Shown: piece by piece, positions 34,024 to 46,200 of the stretch
Layout: each line of letters begins with the position of its first letter
Numbering within the stretch: position 1 is the stretch's first letter
Assembly: GCF_032118995.1 (NCBI RefSeq)
Contig: NC_092651.1
Location: 21,684,349-21,748,348, forward strand
Origin: Asterias amurensis
Taxonomy: Eukaryota > Echinodermata > Asteroidea > Forcipulatida > Asteriidae
Length of the DNA: 64,000 nucleotides
Reading direction: 5' to 3'
Position numbers and translations under genes: made by a program
The notes under the pieces: generated by a model
What the model was told of the DNA's origin: nothing
What the model saw: the letters and a program-made list of their open reading frames with translations, nothing else
Databases searched by the model: none

Positions 34024-34281
34024 TTATTCGTTTCCATAAGCATAGATCATTAACACCCCATCGGCTGGCATTGTGTAATTATGAACTTCACCCGGAGTCC
34101 AATATCCGATAAACTTATGATTGATGATATCTCTCATCTGATACCCATAACCATACATCAAGCCAAGTTGTTCCAATTTGAGGGAGACGGTCTGAGATTG
34201 TGAATCTTGGTTCAGGAATAAGATTGCATAGCCCTCCCAGAAGTCAAGATGTTTTAACCACACCTCTGTCTTAGGTTTCAA
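34024..34281 (-). CDS. GH27-B alternative terminal exon 7a (nearest to exon 6)
   Basis: Minus strand; acceptor tttatttccaaacag; 85 codons, stop TAA. Starts LKPKTEVWLKHLDFWEGYA and ends MPADGVLMIYAYGNE. Only 1.26 kb after exon 6, so this is the default last exon. The stop lies inside AATAAA (GAATAAATA), a possible polyadenylation signal right at the stop, with another repeated downstream in the echo copies. With exons 1-6 gives 403 aa. Confidence 0.9.
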   Translation of the reverse strand: MKPKTEVWLKHLDFWEGYAILFLNQDSQSQTVSLKLEQLGLMYGYGYQMRDIINHKFIGYWTPGEVHNYTMPADGVLMIYAYGNE

Positions 34282-35543
34282 CTGTTTGGAAATAAAAGGA
34301 CAAAGGTGGGGCCTAAATGACTAGTACTAAGAGATAAAGGAACTATTGGTGGGGCCCAAATGACTTAATTTTAGAGGTACAGTGTAAGGGGCCTAATAAA
34401 GGACTGCTTTTGGAGGTAAAATGGCTAAACATTTTTGAGGACTTTAGAAAGGTATAAGTGAACTCATGAGACATTTAAGCAGTGTTGGATTTTAAAATAT
34501 TATTCCAAGCATGACTTCTTAAAGTGATTGTGTCTCCAGCTCATTTGTCTTTTTTTGTTTCATTTTTAGCAGCTCAATTTTGCAATGGGGGCAATTTTGA
34601 AATTGGAATTGAATTCAAACAGATTTGTTAAACTTTTGTGTCGTGAGGGGTTTACTATTTTTACAATAACTGTATAATTTATTTTACAGCAATGTTTAAA
34701 GATTGACAAGGATTTTTTTGTTTGGGGTTTAAGGGGGTGTTTAAGCAGGAAAACTTTATGAATGGAGTACGAGACTTTAATGTGAAAGGGTTTAATTGCT
34801 GGATGTGAACTTGTGTGGATGTGGATGAAAAACCAATCATTTTTTAATGATGTGTGGTGTGCGGTTTGCGGTTAAATGTATGATTAAGATTTTATGATGT
34901 GAAATGAATGATTTGATTTGATTTGACGGATTTTGTATATTGACAATGTTGAGTCTCTGGCCAGTTTGTTGCTGCTGGCTTTTGCGTTTTCCCCATATTT
35001 CTACTAACTTTGTTGTTCCGAGATTGCCCGGTAGCTAGAGGCAGTTCAAATCCTATGTTTTAGCAGCAGGTCTTGCACTGATATAAAAGATGTTAAATTT
35101 GCATTTGGGATAAAGAATTTTTAATTTTTTTTTTTTTTTTTGCAAGTTAACCATCTGTTGTAATTTTGTACTGTATTGATTCCATAAAACTGAATCCTGT
35201 AAAATAGTTAACCATTTTAGATTGAATAACTCATTTTAAATTTAAGGAGTTTATAATGGACCGTCTTAAAAGAGTTTAGCACTAGATGTTTATCAAGTAA
35301 TGGGAAAATGCAGATGCAAGGCACAAAGTTTTGAAGCATTTCTAAAAATGAGTCAAAGGTCATACACTATGAGACCCTCCAATGTTCATCTTGCTACACT
35401 TAAATCAAATATTTAAAAAAAATCCCTTTTTGAATGTTAAAAAGCAAACTCAAAACAACAAACTATACAGAGAAATGAGAATATGATTGAAGTGACAATC
35501 TGGAATGACCCATGATAAAAAAAAATTAAAAAAATTAACTTAC

Positions 35544-38500
35544 CTCCAACATTTTCTTTCCCATCTTGCCAGCTGGATCTTGGTTAATCCGGATGACTTC
35601 CTTGTTCAGTAAGATGTCTCTGTAGACAGGTTGGATATTGCGTAGATCGTTGGACATCAAGAGAGGAGCGGCGAAGATGGCCCACATAGCCATCTGAGCG
35701 TTAGACTGGTTCACATTCAACCCTTTGTTGCCAATAATTAACTGTAAGTAACATCAGTAAATATACTTTGTTTGTAAAATCAAAGAATAGAGATATGTTG
35801 CATTTAACTACTTGAGGTTGAGGCTACTTGAGGTTGAGGCTTAGGCTACTTGAGGTACGACTTGAGGGACTGGTTGAGGTACGATTGCAGGTTGAGGCCT
35901 AGCCTACTTGAGGTACTACTTGAGTTTGAGGCTTAGGCTACTTGAGGTACGACTTGAGGGACTGGTTGAGGTACGACTGCAGGTTGAGGCCTAGCCTACT
36001 TGAGGTACTACTTGAGTTTGAGGCTTAGGCTACTTGAGGTCTGACTTGAGGGACTGGTTGAGGTACGACTTCAGGTTGAGGCCTAACCTACTTGAGGTAC
36101 TACTTGAGGTTGAGGCTTAGAAAGTTGAAACTTGCTGGTCACTGCACCAGGAGGGAATTTTGAAACTTTTTTTTGTCGGAAAATTTCAAACATGAAGCCG
36201 TCACTTGGAAAAACCTACAAATTACTGGTAAATGCCAATGATAAGGCTCTAATTTGTTTTCAGTTACTGATGTACTAAAACCTGAACCTTGTTTTCCAGG
36301 GAAAATGCTGTAAGGTTTTAAGGCTACATAGCACATTAATCTGGAGGTCACATGTTAAAAACCTGTGCTATCATCTCTTTGTTCACCCCAAAATTTCATT
36401 ATAAATGTACCCAGTTAGTTTTCCCTCGTGGTTTATGACTTGTGAGATTTAAAGGATTTGGGTACCTTTACAAAATGTCCATAGATTTACATTAAACTTA
36501 CAGGGTTTGAAGATAATGATAGTGGAAAGCTTCCCTTCAAATTTTACTTACTGAGGTGCTGTAGTTTTTGAGAAATGAGTAAAACAATGTCATGAAAATA
36601 CGTTTGTAAATTATTAAAATAATTTTCGTCTCATGAGACGAAAACTATTTTCATGACATTGTTTTACTCATTTCCCAAAAACTACAGCACCTCAGCACGC
36701 AATATTTTCAGGGAAGCTTTCTACTATCATCATCTTCAAACTGGGTAAGTTTAGTGTAAATCTGCGGACATTGTGTTTTTTGTCCTACAAAAGTTACATA
36801 GACCCTTTAATACTCACCATATCTGGATCGTTGAAGTGTCCAGGACCAGCCACCGGGACAAGTGTCTTCTGATTGTCACCATAATACTTAATGATGCCTG
36901 TTACTGAATCCCAAGAGTCCTGAATGTCGTCGTAGTTACGCCAGATGTTACAGTTATCAGCCACTGAAGTGTAATTGATCTGAAATAAACCAATCAATCA
37001 AAACAATTTATATAGCTAAGTAGGATTTTTAACTAGACAAAGAATCTATTGCATAGAAAATGCTCTTGACTTGAGTACAAATGGGTTTTCAGTCTCTTTT
37101 TGAAAATTTTCACTTTTGGTGAAGTTTTAATGTCCATAGAGAGATCATATAAACATCAAAGAATCAAAGAAATTGAAATCAAAGAATTTTCCAGGACTCG
37201 AATTTCAGGGGGAAATGTACAAGACCACAGGGTCTGTAGCTCAAAATGTTTACAGAAACAACTTTCTTTTCACAAGCTCAGAATCAAAATGAGAAACAAA
37301 ATAATCAATCACAAACTGTTTTGGTTTGAACAAACACTTGAGAAGATCAATCTCATTTGTCTTATGGGTAAGTATTCTTTGATATTCAACAGAATTAAAA
37401 GATATTTATCAAATTTTAGGTAAAACTTTTATCACAAAATCGTCAGATTTGTCCAGTTGTGAGTGAGTTTAGCAGCTTTATGAAATTTGGGTCAGGGCTT
37501 TCTTCCTTACAGGTATATGTGAAGCTCGTTCATAGTCTGGCCAGCTGCAGGAAAAGAGAATTGGACGGCCGGTAGCGTTCAAGTATTTAGTCATCTCTGG
37601 GTATCCTGGAGGAATTACAAAGAATTGGTTGAAATTTAAAAAAGGGAAGAAAAAGTTGTGATTGCTAACTGACGAAAAATTATCTGTGGTACAGACGATG
37701 GTAGAAAAAAAAAGTAAAACTTACAAAATAAACCCACACATTTTTGAGAATGACTCCGCTAACGTCAAATCATGAGACAATCAAGTTTTTTGTTTTTTTT
37801 GCCCTCATACCAATGTGTACTAAGTCCTGAATTACATGTATGAAAAAGCTAGTGCCATACGGCAGCTCAGGACTGTATTATACTTGCAAGGGAGCTGAGA
37901 AAGATTAAAGGAATGTTTTTGGCCCAAGGTCCAGGGTACTAATTATGTAATGTGCATTGAGACCTTATTATGAATTGCGCTACATAAGAACTAACTAGTT
38001 ATTATTATAATTATTCAGATACAACACTACCCAAAGGAGATTTACACCAAGTGCATCCGCAAACCTCACCTCAAGATTTGAAAAACTATCGGATAATTTT
38101 GAATCTCCAAGGAAAGTGTTACCTGTCTTCATGGTTGATACATTAGAATAACATCCATCGAGTTTCAGACTGTCCACACCCCAGCTGGCAAACGTCTGGG
38201 CATCAAGCTCAAGATGATTCAAGCTGCCTGGGTATCCACCACATGTCTTGGTTCCGTAATCACCGTAGATACCAAACTTAAGACCTCTGCTGTGGACCTG
38301 AACAAGATGAAGAGGAAATGATTAAGAATTCTCTTGGCCTGATACTTCAAGGAGGCAACGCAGGCGATTGCTTCCATGCCCCTTGGTCATTGCCTTGGTG
38401 CCCTTGAAAGCTTCAGGAGAAATTTACAATTTCCTCAAAGGGTACCCTTTACCAAGAAGAAAATGCCTTGGTTTCCTTGCACTTTAAAGAACAAAGCATA

Positions 38501-40408
38501 GAGACCTTATATAGATACTTTGAATCCTTTAAAATCCATCTCTTACATTGACTACTGATCCAAATCTGGAGGCATCCTTAACAAGAATTTTACTCGGACT
38601 CTGATGGAATTAGTTTGCCTAACCTTAAAATGTAAACTCAGTTCTTGGTAATAACAGTGTCAATATATCTACTTTGCTGTGAAGATATGTTCCTAGAGAA
38701 CTTGTCTTGCTATTTATTCTACTGTCGCAGAGTAACTCTTGTAGTTTGGGAGACTAAATGTTCAGAAAAGAACCGCCTGCTTATGGGGTGAGTTTTTGAT
38801 TGGTCTCAACCTTTTGCCAGCTTCAGTCATTGTTCTTTGTCTTCTCCCCATTGAGTTCTTGCCTAGTACAGTGACTAGTACAGTGATTAAGTTCGCTATT
38901 CTGAGAGTCCTTGGCTTCAACAACTGGAAATACTCAATGAAATTATCTACATCTGTTGACTTACATAATCAGCCAGAGCTTTGATTCCACTCGGGAAGCG
39001 TACTGGGTCTGACTGAAGTCTTCCTTGAGCATCACGTTGTTTATTACTCCAGCAGTCATCTATGTTGATGTACTCATATCCAGCATCTTTGTAACCATCT
39101 TCAACCAAACGATCTGCCATTTGCTTCACAAGCTTTTCACTGTCAAATATTTAAGAAAAAAGATAAACAAAGTGAAGTCTCTACTTTAAAAATAAAAAAA
39201 CATTTTTTCTTAAAGCAGAACTTTTTTTTTATCAACTCATGACTAGCAAAATGACATTGAAATGTCAAAACAAAATTAAAGTAATGAAAAATCCTGAGAA
39301 TAAAATTACTGGAATTTTATAAACTATTAGTTAAAAACTTAAAATTGGTTTACACATTATATGTTATTATTTCGATAGACCGTTTTCTTACTCCTATAAA
39401 ATGTACTTTAAAATGTTCTTGAAGGTTTTGTTTGTTCTATGCAATTTTTATGGCAATATTAACCCCGGTAACTAGAGTGCTGCTCTCCTTTTTTCTTTAT
39501 TTATTAATTTGGTGTTACTTGTATGACCCAAAACATTTTTTTTAAAGGAGTACATGTCTGAATAAACAATAAAAGGAACTGATGGAGGCATTCCTTTGGA
39601 AAATAAATAAATAAAAAGCTGGTCAAATCAAGGGGTGGGTAGATTCTATTTTATTTACATGAAAGATTTAAGCAGGTGTTATAATGGTAAATCAAAGTTA
39701 GGTTTAGATTGTGCTCCCATTTGTTGTTGGAATAACATATTGATATGAAGTACAAAGTCCAGGCAGATTAGTTATCTTATCTTTTAGTTGATGCACTTCT
39801 AGATCTTGATAACCAGTAAGCAGATAAGGTAGCACGAAGGGAGGATATACCTCTGGTAATTACTAAAAAAAATTATGACCATCAAACTTTACTTATTACT
39901 TGGTATTACAGAAGCACTGCAGCTGTTGATAATGTAACATTTTGGGGAAAAAATTCCCTTCAAAGGAACGTGGTTTCGGAGAGAGGGATTAAAATCGATC
40001 CAAGCACAGATTTTTCGCCTGCGTGGACATAAACAGCTCCAGATTTCCATGTGAAATTGGTCCATAATTATAGGTAATTTATATTGGAATTGTGGGAAGG
40101 GTAGGAGGTTTGTAAACCACCCTTTTCCTTCCTACCGTGCCCTATGGTAGTTCAGCAAAATCAGTCACGGGGTAATCGAGTTAAGGTCTTTGGATGTAAT
40201 GAAAGAGAGACAAGAAATATAAAAAAATGACACAACAAATGTGGTTGTAAAATAACTACCTGACACAATTGTAGGGATCATTCTTGCAGTCGGTATTGCA
40301 ACGGAATCGTTCCCATGTCATCCATCCCATAGGAGGCGTCCTTCCGAGGCCATTGTCCAATGCCTGGGTACTCACTGCACACAACATCAACAGAGCAACT
40401 GCCAACAT
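35544..40408 (-). CDS. GH27-B: shared exons 1-6 of a galactosidase-family gene with multiple last exons
   Basis: Exons in order of transcription: 40408-40260, 39139-38965, 38297-38123, 37605-37511, 36979-36818, 35741-35544 (149, 175, 175, 95, 162, 198 nt), identical in length to GH27-A and all GT-AG. Start: an ATG 12 nt after an acceptor (ttgtttacag). 318 codons: signal peptide [16 protein letters not shown] then [17 protein letters not shown]; nucleophile Asp155 in LKLDGC; specificity loop S187-W-P-D190-Y; acid/base Asp216 in [17 protein letters not shown]; and [14 protein letters not shown] at the exon-6 end in phase 0. It has no C-terminal domain of its own; that must come from one of exons 7a-7h. 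A secreted or lysosomal retaining alpha-glycosidase is expected from the family; the exact sugar is uncertain for the same reason as A. Head-to-head with GH27-C, convergent with GH27-A. Confidence 0.95.
35836..36120. repeat. 92-bp minisatellite, three copies, in GH27-B intron 5
   Basis: GAGGCTTAGG recurs at 35836, 35928, 36020 and 36112, an exact 92-bp period. Inside are smaller 'ctacttgaggtac' subunits. Copies are nearly identical, so young and probably variable in copy number. Confidence 0.9.
36449..36810. mobile_element. TTAA MITE family 4, abutting the exon-5 donor of GH27-B
   Basis: TTAA at 36449-36452 and 36807-36810, ends AGGATTTGGGTACCTTT and a worn partner. The inner arms (GAAAACTATTTTCATGACAT and its inverse) make a strong hairpin. 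The minus-strand donor of exon 5 (gtgagta) occupies 36817-36811, so the element starts directly after the seven donor bases. Confidence 0.85.
37880..38015 (+). mobile_element. SINE tail fragment in GH27-B intron 3
   Basis: 'gggagctgagaaagattaaa', 'gtgcattgagacctt', 'gcgctacataagaac' and an ATT-rich end, as in the family-A SINE tail. Confidence 0.5.
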
Positions 40409-41240
40409 GTTGACTTGTATCTGTAAACAAAAGAAAGTGTCAAAATGCATTCTCCTGAAGACGAGCAGAGTATACTGTTCGAAACGTCGAGACCCAACTG
40501 GCTCTTTTCAGAGCCAACACTCGCCCTACTAAGAGATTTACACATGGTTGTACCCGCAAGTTAACTATTTATTCATAGTTTCTTCTTATTTCTCCACACC
40601 ATGCAAAGCTTCAAACACATACTGTCAAAATGATGTTGGCAGGCTAGGTTGTGCCTACATACAGCTAAGGACTTTGGTTTATTTTTGACAAAAATCAACA
40701 AGAAGCAAAGCAAGTTACAATTGTAAACAACCTATATATTTATAATTACAAATTACAAAACTCAATTTCCTTCAAAAATACAAATGCGAGCAATGCAGTC
40801 TGCAATAACACACTTCCCAAATTAGGAAGGGTTAAAATCATACAGCTTTTTATTTTATTTTATTTTTTAGCACTCATGTTTTGATGTGTAAACCAACCGA
40901 AAACAAACAAAACAAACAATCGTACACCGAACAGAGGCGGGACACAAAAAAACGAGTTCAGTAAATAAAACGGCAGTAAACACCGAAAATCAAATCGAAT
41001 CAAATCAATCATAAATAAATACCGTTTGTTTGCCGACGCAATACTGAAAATATCAAGCCACACATATATATACTTGCTTTCCCCTGGCTGAGCAAATGGA
41101 GGCAATTCCCTTCAGTAGAGAAGTAAATTTCCCGTCAAAATACTTGCCTTTTATGTACCCCCGTCTGCTTGTTGTGAAGATCGCAGCTATAGCTAGCTAG
41201 CTCTCGAGAGGTCATGGACAAACTATTCAGCTAGCAGTAA

Positions 41241-41271
41241 CACGTGACTTTGGTCTTGTGTTTATCACGTG
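41241..41271. promoter_or_regulatory. Two CACGTG boxes between GH27-B and GH27-C
   Basis: CACGTG at 41241-41246 (minus strand GTCACGTGTT, 9 of 10 to the CLEAR consensus GTCACGTGAC) and at 41266-41271 (ATCACGTGGT). They lie about 0.83 kb upstream of the GH27-B start codon and 2.0 kb upstream of GH27-C, in the divergent spacer. GH27-B needs a non-coding exon 1 upstream of the acceptor at 40421, so the transcription start is plausibly near 41.1-41.2 kb. Confidence 0.55.
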
Positions 41272-41810
41272 GTCAGTCATATGACACAAACCCAGTACTC
41301 TTTAACGGACAGACTCCCAGACGTATGTAACGCATAATTAATGTACCCAATGATGGCAATCTGTCCATCTACCAGAAAATCAACATGACAACGCGGGCAT
41401 TGAAGCGTGCACTTACTGCGATGAACCATCCTTTCTCCATGGATGAACGGATAAGGCTGAAAACATCAAGTTTCAGTTTCTTTTTATGAGATGTGTTTAT
41501 TAACCAGCTTTATAAACAGCCAAGGCAAGTTACAGTCTGACACTGTGTGTGAGACTGTGAGTCACTGAGCTGAGACTGAGAGTGAGAGTGTCATGTTTTT
41601 GCTAACTTTTGTCCATGAACATGATGGAGCTCTATGGTTTTATTAACCTAATGGCATGCACTGCAAGTTCCTAATTTTATTTGATTGCACTGCGATTTGC
41701 AGTCGCACTGCTGCACATGATGCACAATGACAAATGCATTACAAAAACACCGTCTGTCATTTGTATTGTATTGTATGCATGGGTTTTGTTGTAAGATGAG
41801 TGCCCGTCTG

Positions 41811-42213
41811 TATCCTTGCCGATTAGTTGCGATAACAGAACCCTCCGCCCGACTGCCGAGGAGGCTGGAGGGTTACGAACATGATCTTAGAATTGGTGGT
41901 AAAAATGGGGCAAATCTGGTGATAGTTGCGAAGCCGGAGGGGTTATATGAGCTATTTTTTAATCGTACAGGGTGAAATGGTCAAACACGTACAATTTCGA
42001 CAGCTAGTCAACAGATTTGCTCCATTTTTACCACTTTCAAAAATCCTGACGCAAATTCTAGGCACACAAACTTAATCATCAATGTCTACTGAATCCTTTC
42101 ATCTCAAAACACCATTGAGAAAACAATTTGAAGAAAAAGGACAAAAACTTACCAGATCCCGGAGCAAAACAGTCAGGAGGGTTATTTTAATCGCAACTAC
42201 TTGCCGATAGGAC
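41811..42213. mobile_element. Possible MITE with short inverted ends
   Basis: Blocks TAGTTGCGAT and AACCCTCC at the left recur inverted at the right, with imperfect spacing. No target duplication could be made out. Confidence 0.4.
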
Positions 42214-42731
42214 AGGGGAACACCAAGAATCCAAGGTTTTTTAAAATGCTATACTGATTTTCTTATATATTTATGTAAATACTTAGATATTTATGCATCT
42301 AGTTAAAATCCTGCCACCATGTTTGCATTCTTTATGAAATAAATTAACAAAATTGTTGTGATATAATTTGGAATTTAATTAACGATTTACTCAAAAAAGA
42401 GAAATTTCTTATATTAATTAGAATAAGTGAAAAAGTGGTGGCAGGATATGGAAATCTTTCCGAAAATATTGATGTGAATATTCAAGATTTGTGAATACTA
42501 CAGGAATATATATGTCCGATGCTGCTAGACCCAGTAACTTTGACGCTGTCTCCCTTTTTGCTTTGGTCTTACTACTACTAGTACTGGTCAATGATCTCGA
42601 ACTGGTCGAATGACTTTACTAACCAATAGTTTAAAGATAAAATTTTTTAAAAAGGACAACTGCATGCGGTTGTTAAAATTTTGAGACAAAATTAGCTGCA
42701 GATGTCAAAAAGGACTCGAGTACAGTGCCCC

Positions 42732-43091
42732 TTAAAAACACTGGAACTATTGGTAATTGTCAAAGACTAGTCCTCCACTTGGTGTATCTCAACATATGCA
42801 TAAAATAACAAACCTGTAAAAGTTTGAGCTCAATTGGTTGTCGAAGTTGCGAGATAATAATGAAAGAAAAAACACCCTTGTCACACAAAGTTGTATGCTT
42901 TCAGATGCTTGATTCAAAATCAAATTACTTCTTTCTCAAAAACTACTTCTTTCTCAAAAACTACATTACTTCAGAGGGAGCCGTTTCTCACAATGTTTTA
43001 GAATTATCAACCTCTCCCCATTACTCAATACAAATAAGGTTTCATGCTAATAATTATTTTGAGTATTACCAATAGTGTCCACTGCCTTTAA
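42732..43091 (-). mobile_element. TTAA MITE family 1, copy 6
   Basis: TTAA at 42732-42735 and 43088-43091. About 200 bp upstream of the GH27-C start codon, hence in its 5' intron or promoter. Contains a small internal tandem duplication ('ctacttctttctcaaaaa'). Confidence 0.8.
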
Positions 43092-43292
43092 CCCAGTTAC
43101 TGGGTCTAGTTCAATGCCGCCATATAAAACATATCATTTAAGTGTTCAAAAAGTCAAACACTAACAAAGACAACAACAGGCCCCCACACTTGTCTTGCTT
43201 TTATTAATTAAGACCAGAATCTTTTTGTGAGCAATTGAGACTCGTCTTGAATTGACAAATAACCGATTCACTTTTTGCCTTCCAGATCGAAT

Positions 43293-46200
43293 ATGTTTCA
43301 GGAACCACTTCTGATGTTTGTAGCTTTTGCTTTGCTCTGCACCAGCATCAGTAACGCATTGGACAATGGACTTGCAAGAACACCACCTATGGGCTGGCTG
43401 ACGTGGGAACGATTTCACTGCAATCAAAATTGTAAAAAGAATCCAAAGACTTGTATCAGGTAGTTATAATTTAAACTATGTGCAATATTCATTTTGTTTC
43501 ACTGTATTTAAAGGTAAAATATTTTGATTGACCTAGAAAACTCTACTGTAAGGACAGTGGAAAAACAGCAATGCTAACATTTCCTTTCTGATTTCCTTTT
43601 CCCAAAAATGAAATTGGTGGACAAGAGGTGAAGGGCATCAAACTCGAGCTCTGTTGTTTCTGAACAGAGTGTGGGTTGAGTCCCAGCCGTGGCACTTATT
43701 ATCCAGATATTCTAGTAAGATTGTAGTAGGATTGGAAGTGCAGGTAAAAGAACCCAGAACACTTATCGAGGAAGAGTATGGGTTCACCCCTGCGTTTCTG
43801 GTTCACATAGCAAGCCCCTTGTTTCCAGGTTTCCTCCGGCTTGCAAGTTACAGTGATTAAGTTCACTTATGAGGCTTTCTTGGTTTCTTCATTTTATCAC
43901 TTGCTGATAAATACATAATTTAATGAATGGACACTCACAGCCGTTGTGGTGCCACCTTGGCTAGTTTTGTCATGTTGGGTGGGCTTTTCAAATCATGTCC
44001 AGTTGGTCTCTTTGTGACCATGCACATTTCCCAGGTCGAGTCTGGGGACCTTTTTTATGCAAATTGGCAAGGCACCTTTCCTCAACCAACCAGGTGCAGT
44101 TATGTAAAACAAAATAATCAGCACGCTGCATCTGAGCTTGAACCTCACTTTGTTTCAGCTTTCAACCGCGTCAACAGCAAGTGACCAGTAATACAGTAAT
44201 AATGTAGTAATACAATATTACAAGTTTTCTTTTTCACTTTTTTACTGAATTTCATTATAAATCTCCATTGTTATACAGCGAGATACGGATACCGATGTAG
44301 GCATGAGTATCATCCACTTGGAGCCTGGCTAGTAGAACAGAATGCACTACCTTCCCAACTGTTTACGAAGCAATTATGGTTAATTAACACAAGTGACAAC
44401 CAGGGAACCATTATAAACCTCCATTTTTATACGTTGAGAATTTAATGATGGAGATGGATGGCTGATCGGATTAAAAATTCTCTTTTTAACTTGTTTACTG
44501 AATTTCATTATAAAATCTCTGTTTTTAAACAGTGAGAATTTAATGATGGACATGGCAGATCGGATGGCAGCGGATGGATACAGGGATGCTGGGTACGAGT
44601 ACGTCAATCTGGATGATTGTTGGAGCGCTAAGGAACGTGACACAGAGGGCAGGCTTCAAGGAGATCTAGAACGCTTCCCCAGTGGAATGAAAGCTCTCGC
44701 TGATTATGTAAGATTATGTCAAGCGTGTGATTTTGCAGGGTTTTCACAAAATCTTTTTGAACCTCTCCGAATCCCTGGTTGGCACTTGTGTCACTGAACC
44801 ATAATTGTTTCGTAAAAAGTTGGGAAGGTAGTGCATTCTGCTTTACCAACTAGGCTCCAAGTGGCTGATACCCATGCCTACATTCTTACGAACTGTGAAG
44901 GGGGTAACCCGGTTTCAGCCCCAGGAGTAGGCAGCAACATGCCCTTGGTGACAGTGGGCTTCTGGGTCAACAGCCCATATCAGTTAAGTGTAGCCCTCAC
45001 CTTGAAGTCGCCATCAGGGCCCAACTTCATGGCTCTGCTTACTGTAAGCACAGAATCTGCGCTTACGGAAGCAGGGAATTCTGTGCTTACGGCAAGCGTA
45101 TTTCACGGGTGAGCGGCGAATTTGGGCTTCTGCGCGTGCGTACTCCACATTACTAGGCATTCTACGCTTACAAGGCTAGCGCAGAAATTCGGCGCTTGCA
45201 CGTGAGCGGGGGAATCACAGAACTAAGTGTACAGTGCTAATTTGTTTAAGGGTAAACACAAGTTATGTTGTTTATCCCAAATGCTAAAAAAACAAATAAC
45301 ATCTATTTAATTTAGACTTTGAAATAAATGTAAATGCTTTTCTTGACTTTCAGATCCACAGCAGAGGTTTGAAGTTTGGTATCTATGGTGATTACGGGAC
45401 CAAGACTTGTTCTGGTTTTCCAGGAAGTTGGGGTCATTTTGAGCTGGATGCGCAGACATTTGCTGACTGGGGCGTGGACATGCTCAAGTTAGACAGCTGC
45501 AGCTCTAATATAACTACATATAGTAAAGGTAAAAACAACAGTTGATCACATCTTAATGTTATTCATTGCTCTAAATTTGGATAAAACATGTGTAGGAAAG
45601 AAACAATAAACAAAAAGTAGTATCGCACCAAAATCACATGGAACCTACAGCTTTACTTCTCATTCTTCCGAAGGATGAAGCACTAATGGTTAAATTTCTA
45701 GCTTAAGAAAGACGGGTACTCAAACCCACACTCTGCTGATCAGAAACATCAGAGCTTGAATCCAGTGCACTTTGCTGTTCGGCCACAACACGCCAGAATA
45801 GAACGATATACTTTGCCTCAATAATGCTTAAAGGCAGTGGACACTATTGGTAATTACTCAACATAATTATTAGCGTAAAACCTTTCTTGGTAACGAGTAA
45901 TGGGGAGAGGTTGATAGTATAAAACATTGTGAGAAACAGCTCCCTCTGAAGTAGCGTAGTTTTTGAGAAAGAAGTAATTTTCCATGAATTTGATTTCAAG
46001 ACCTCAGATTTAGAATTTGAGGTCTCGAAATAAAGCATCTGAAAGCACACAACTTCGTGTGACAAGGGTGTTTTTTCTTTTATTGTTATCTCGCAACCTC
46101 AACGACCGATTGAGCTCAAATTTTCACAGGTTTGTTATTTTATGCATACGTTGAGATACACCAACTGTGAAGGCTAGTCTTTGACAACTAACAATAGTGT

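Noticed and set aside
18454-34281. The repeated last exons as remnants of whole tandem GH27 genes
   Set aside because: I read the spacers on both strands for PPMGW, DDCW, DGC, NDPDM and NQDP motifs and found none, while seven of eight last exons are intact. Loss of every exon 1-6 copy with retention of the last exons is far less likely than exon duplication.
35836-36120. CRISPR-like array at the regular repeats (also 25768 and 62700)
   Set aside because: Repeats are head-to-tail without unique spacers, and the genome is an animal's.
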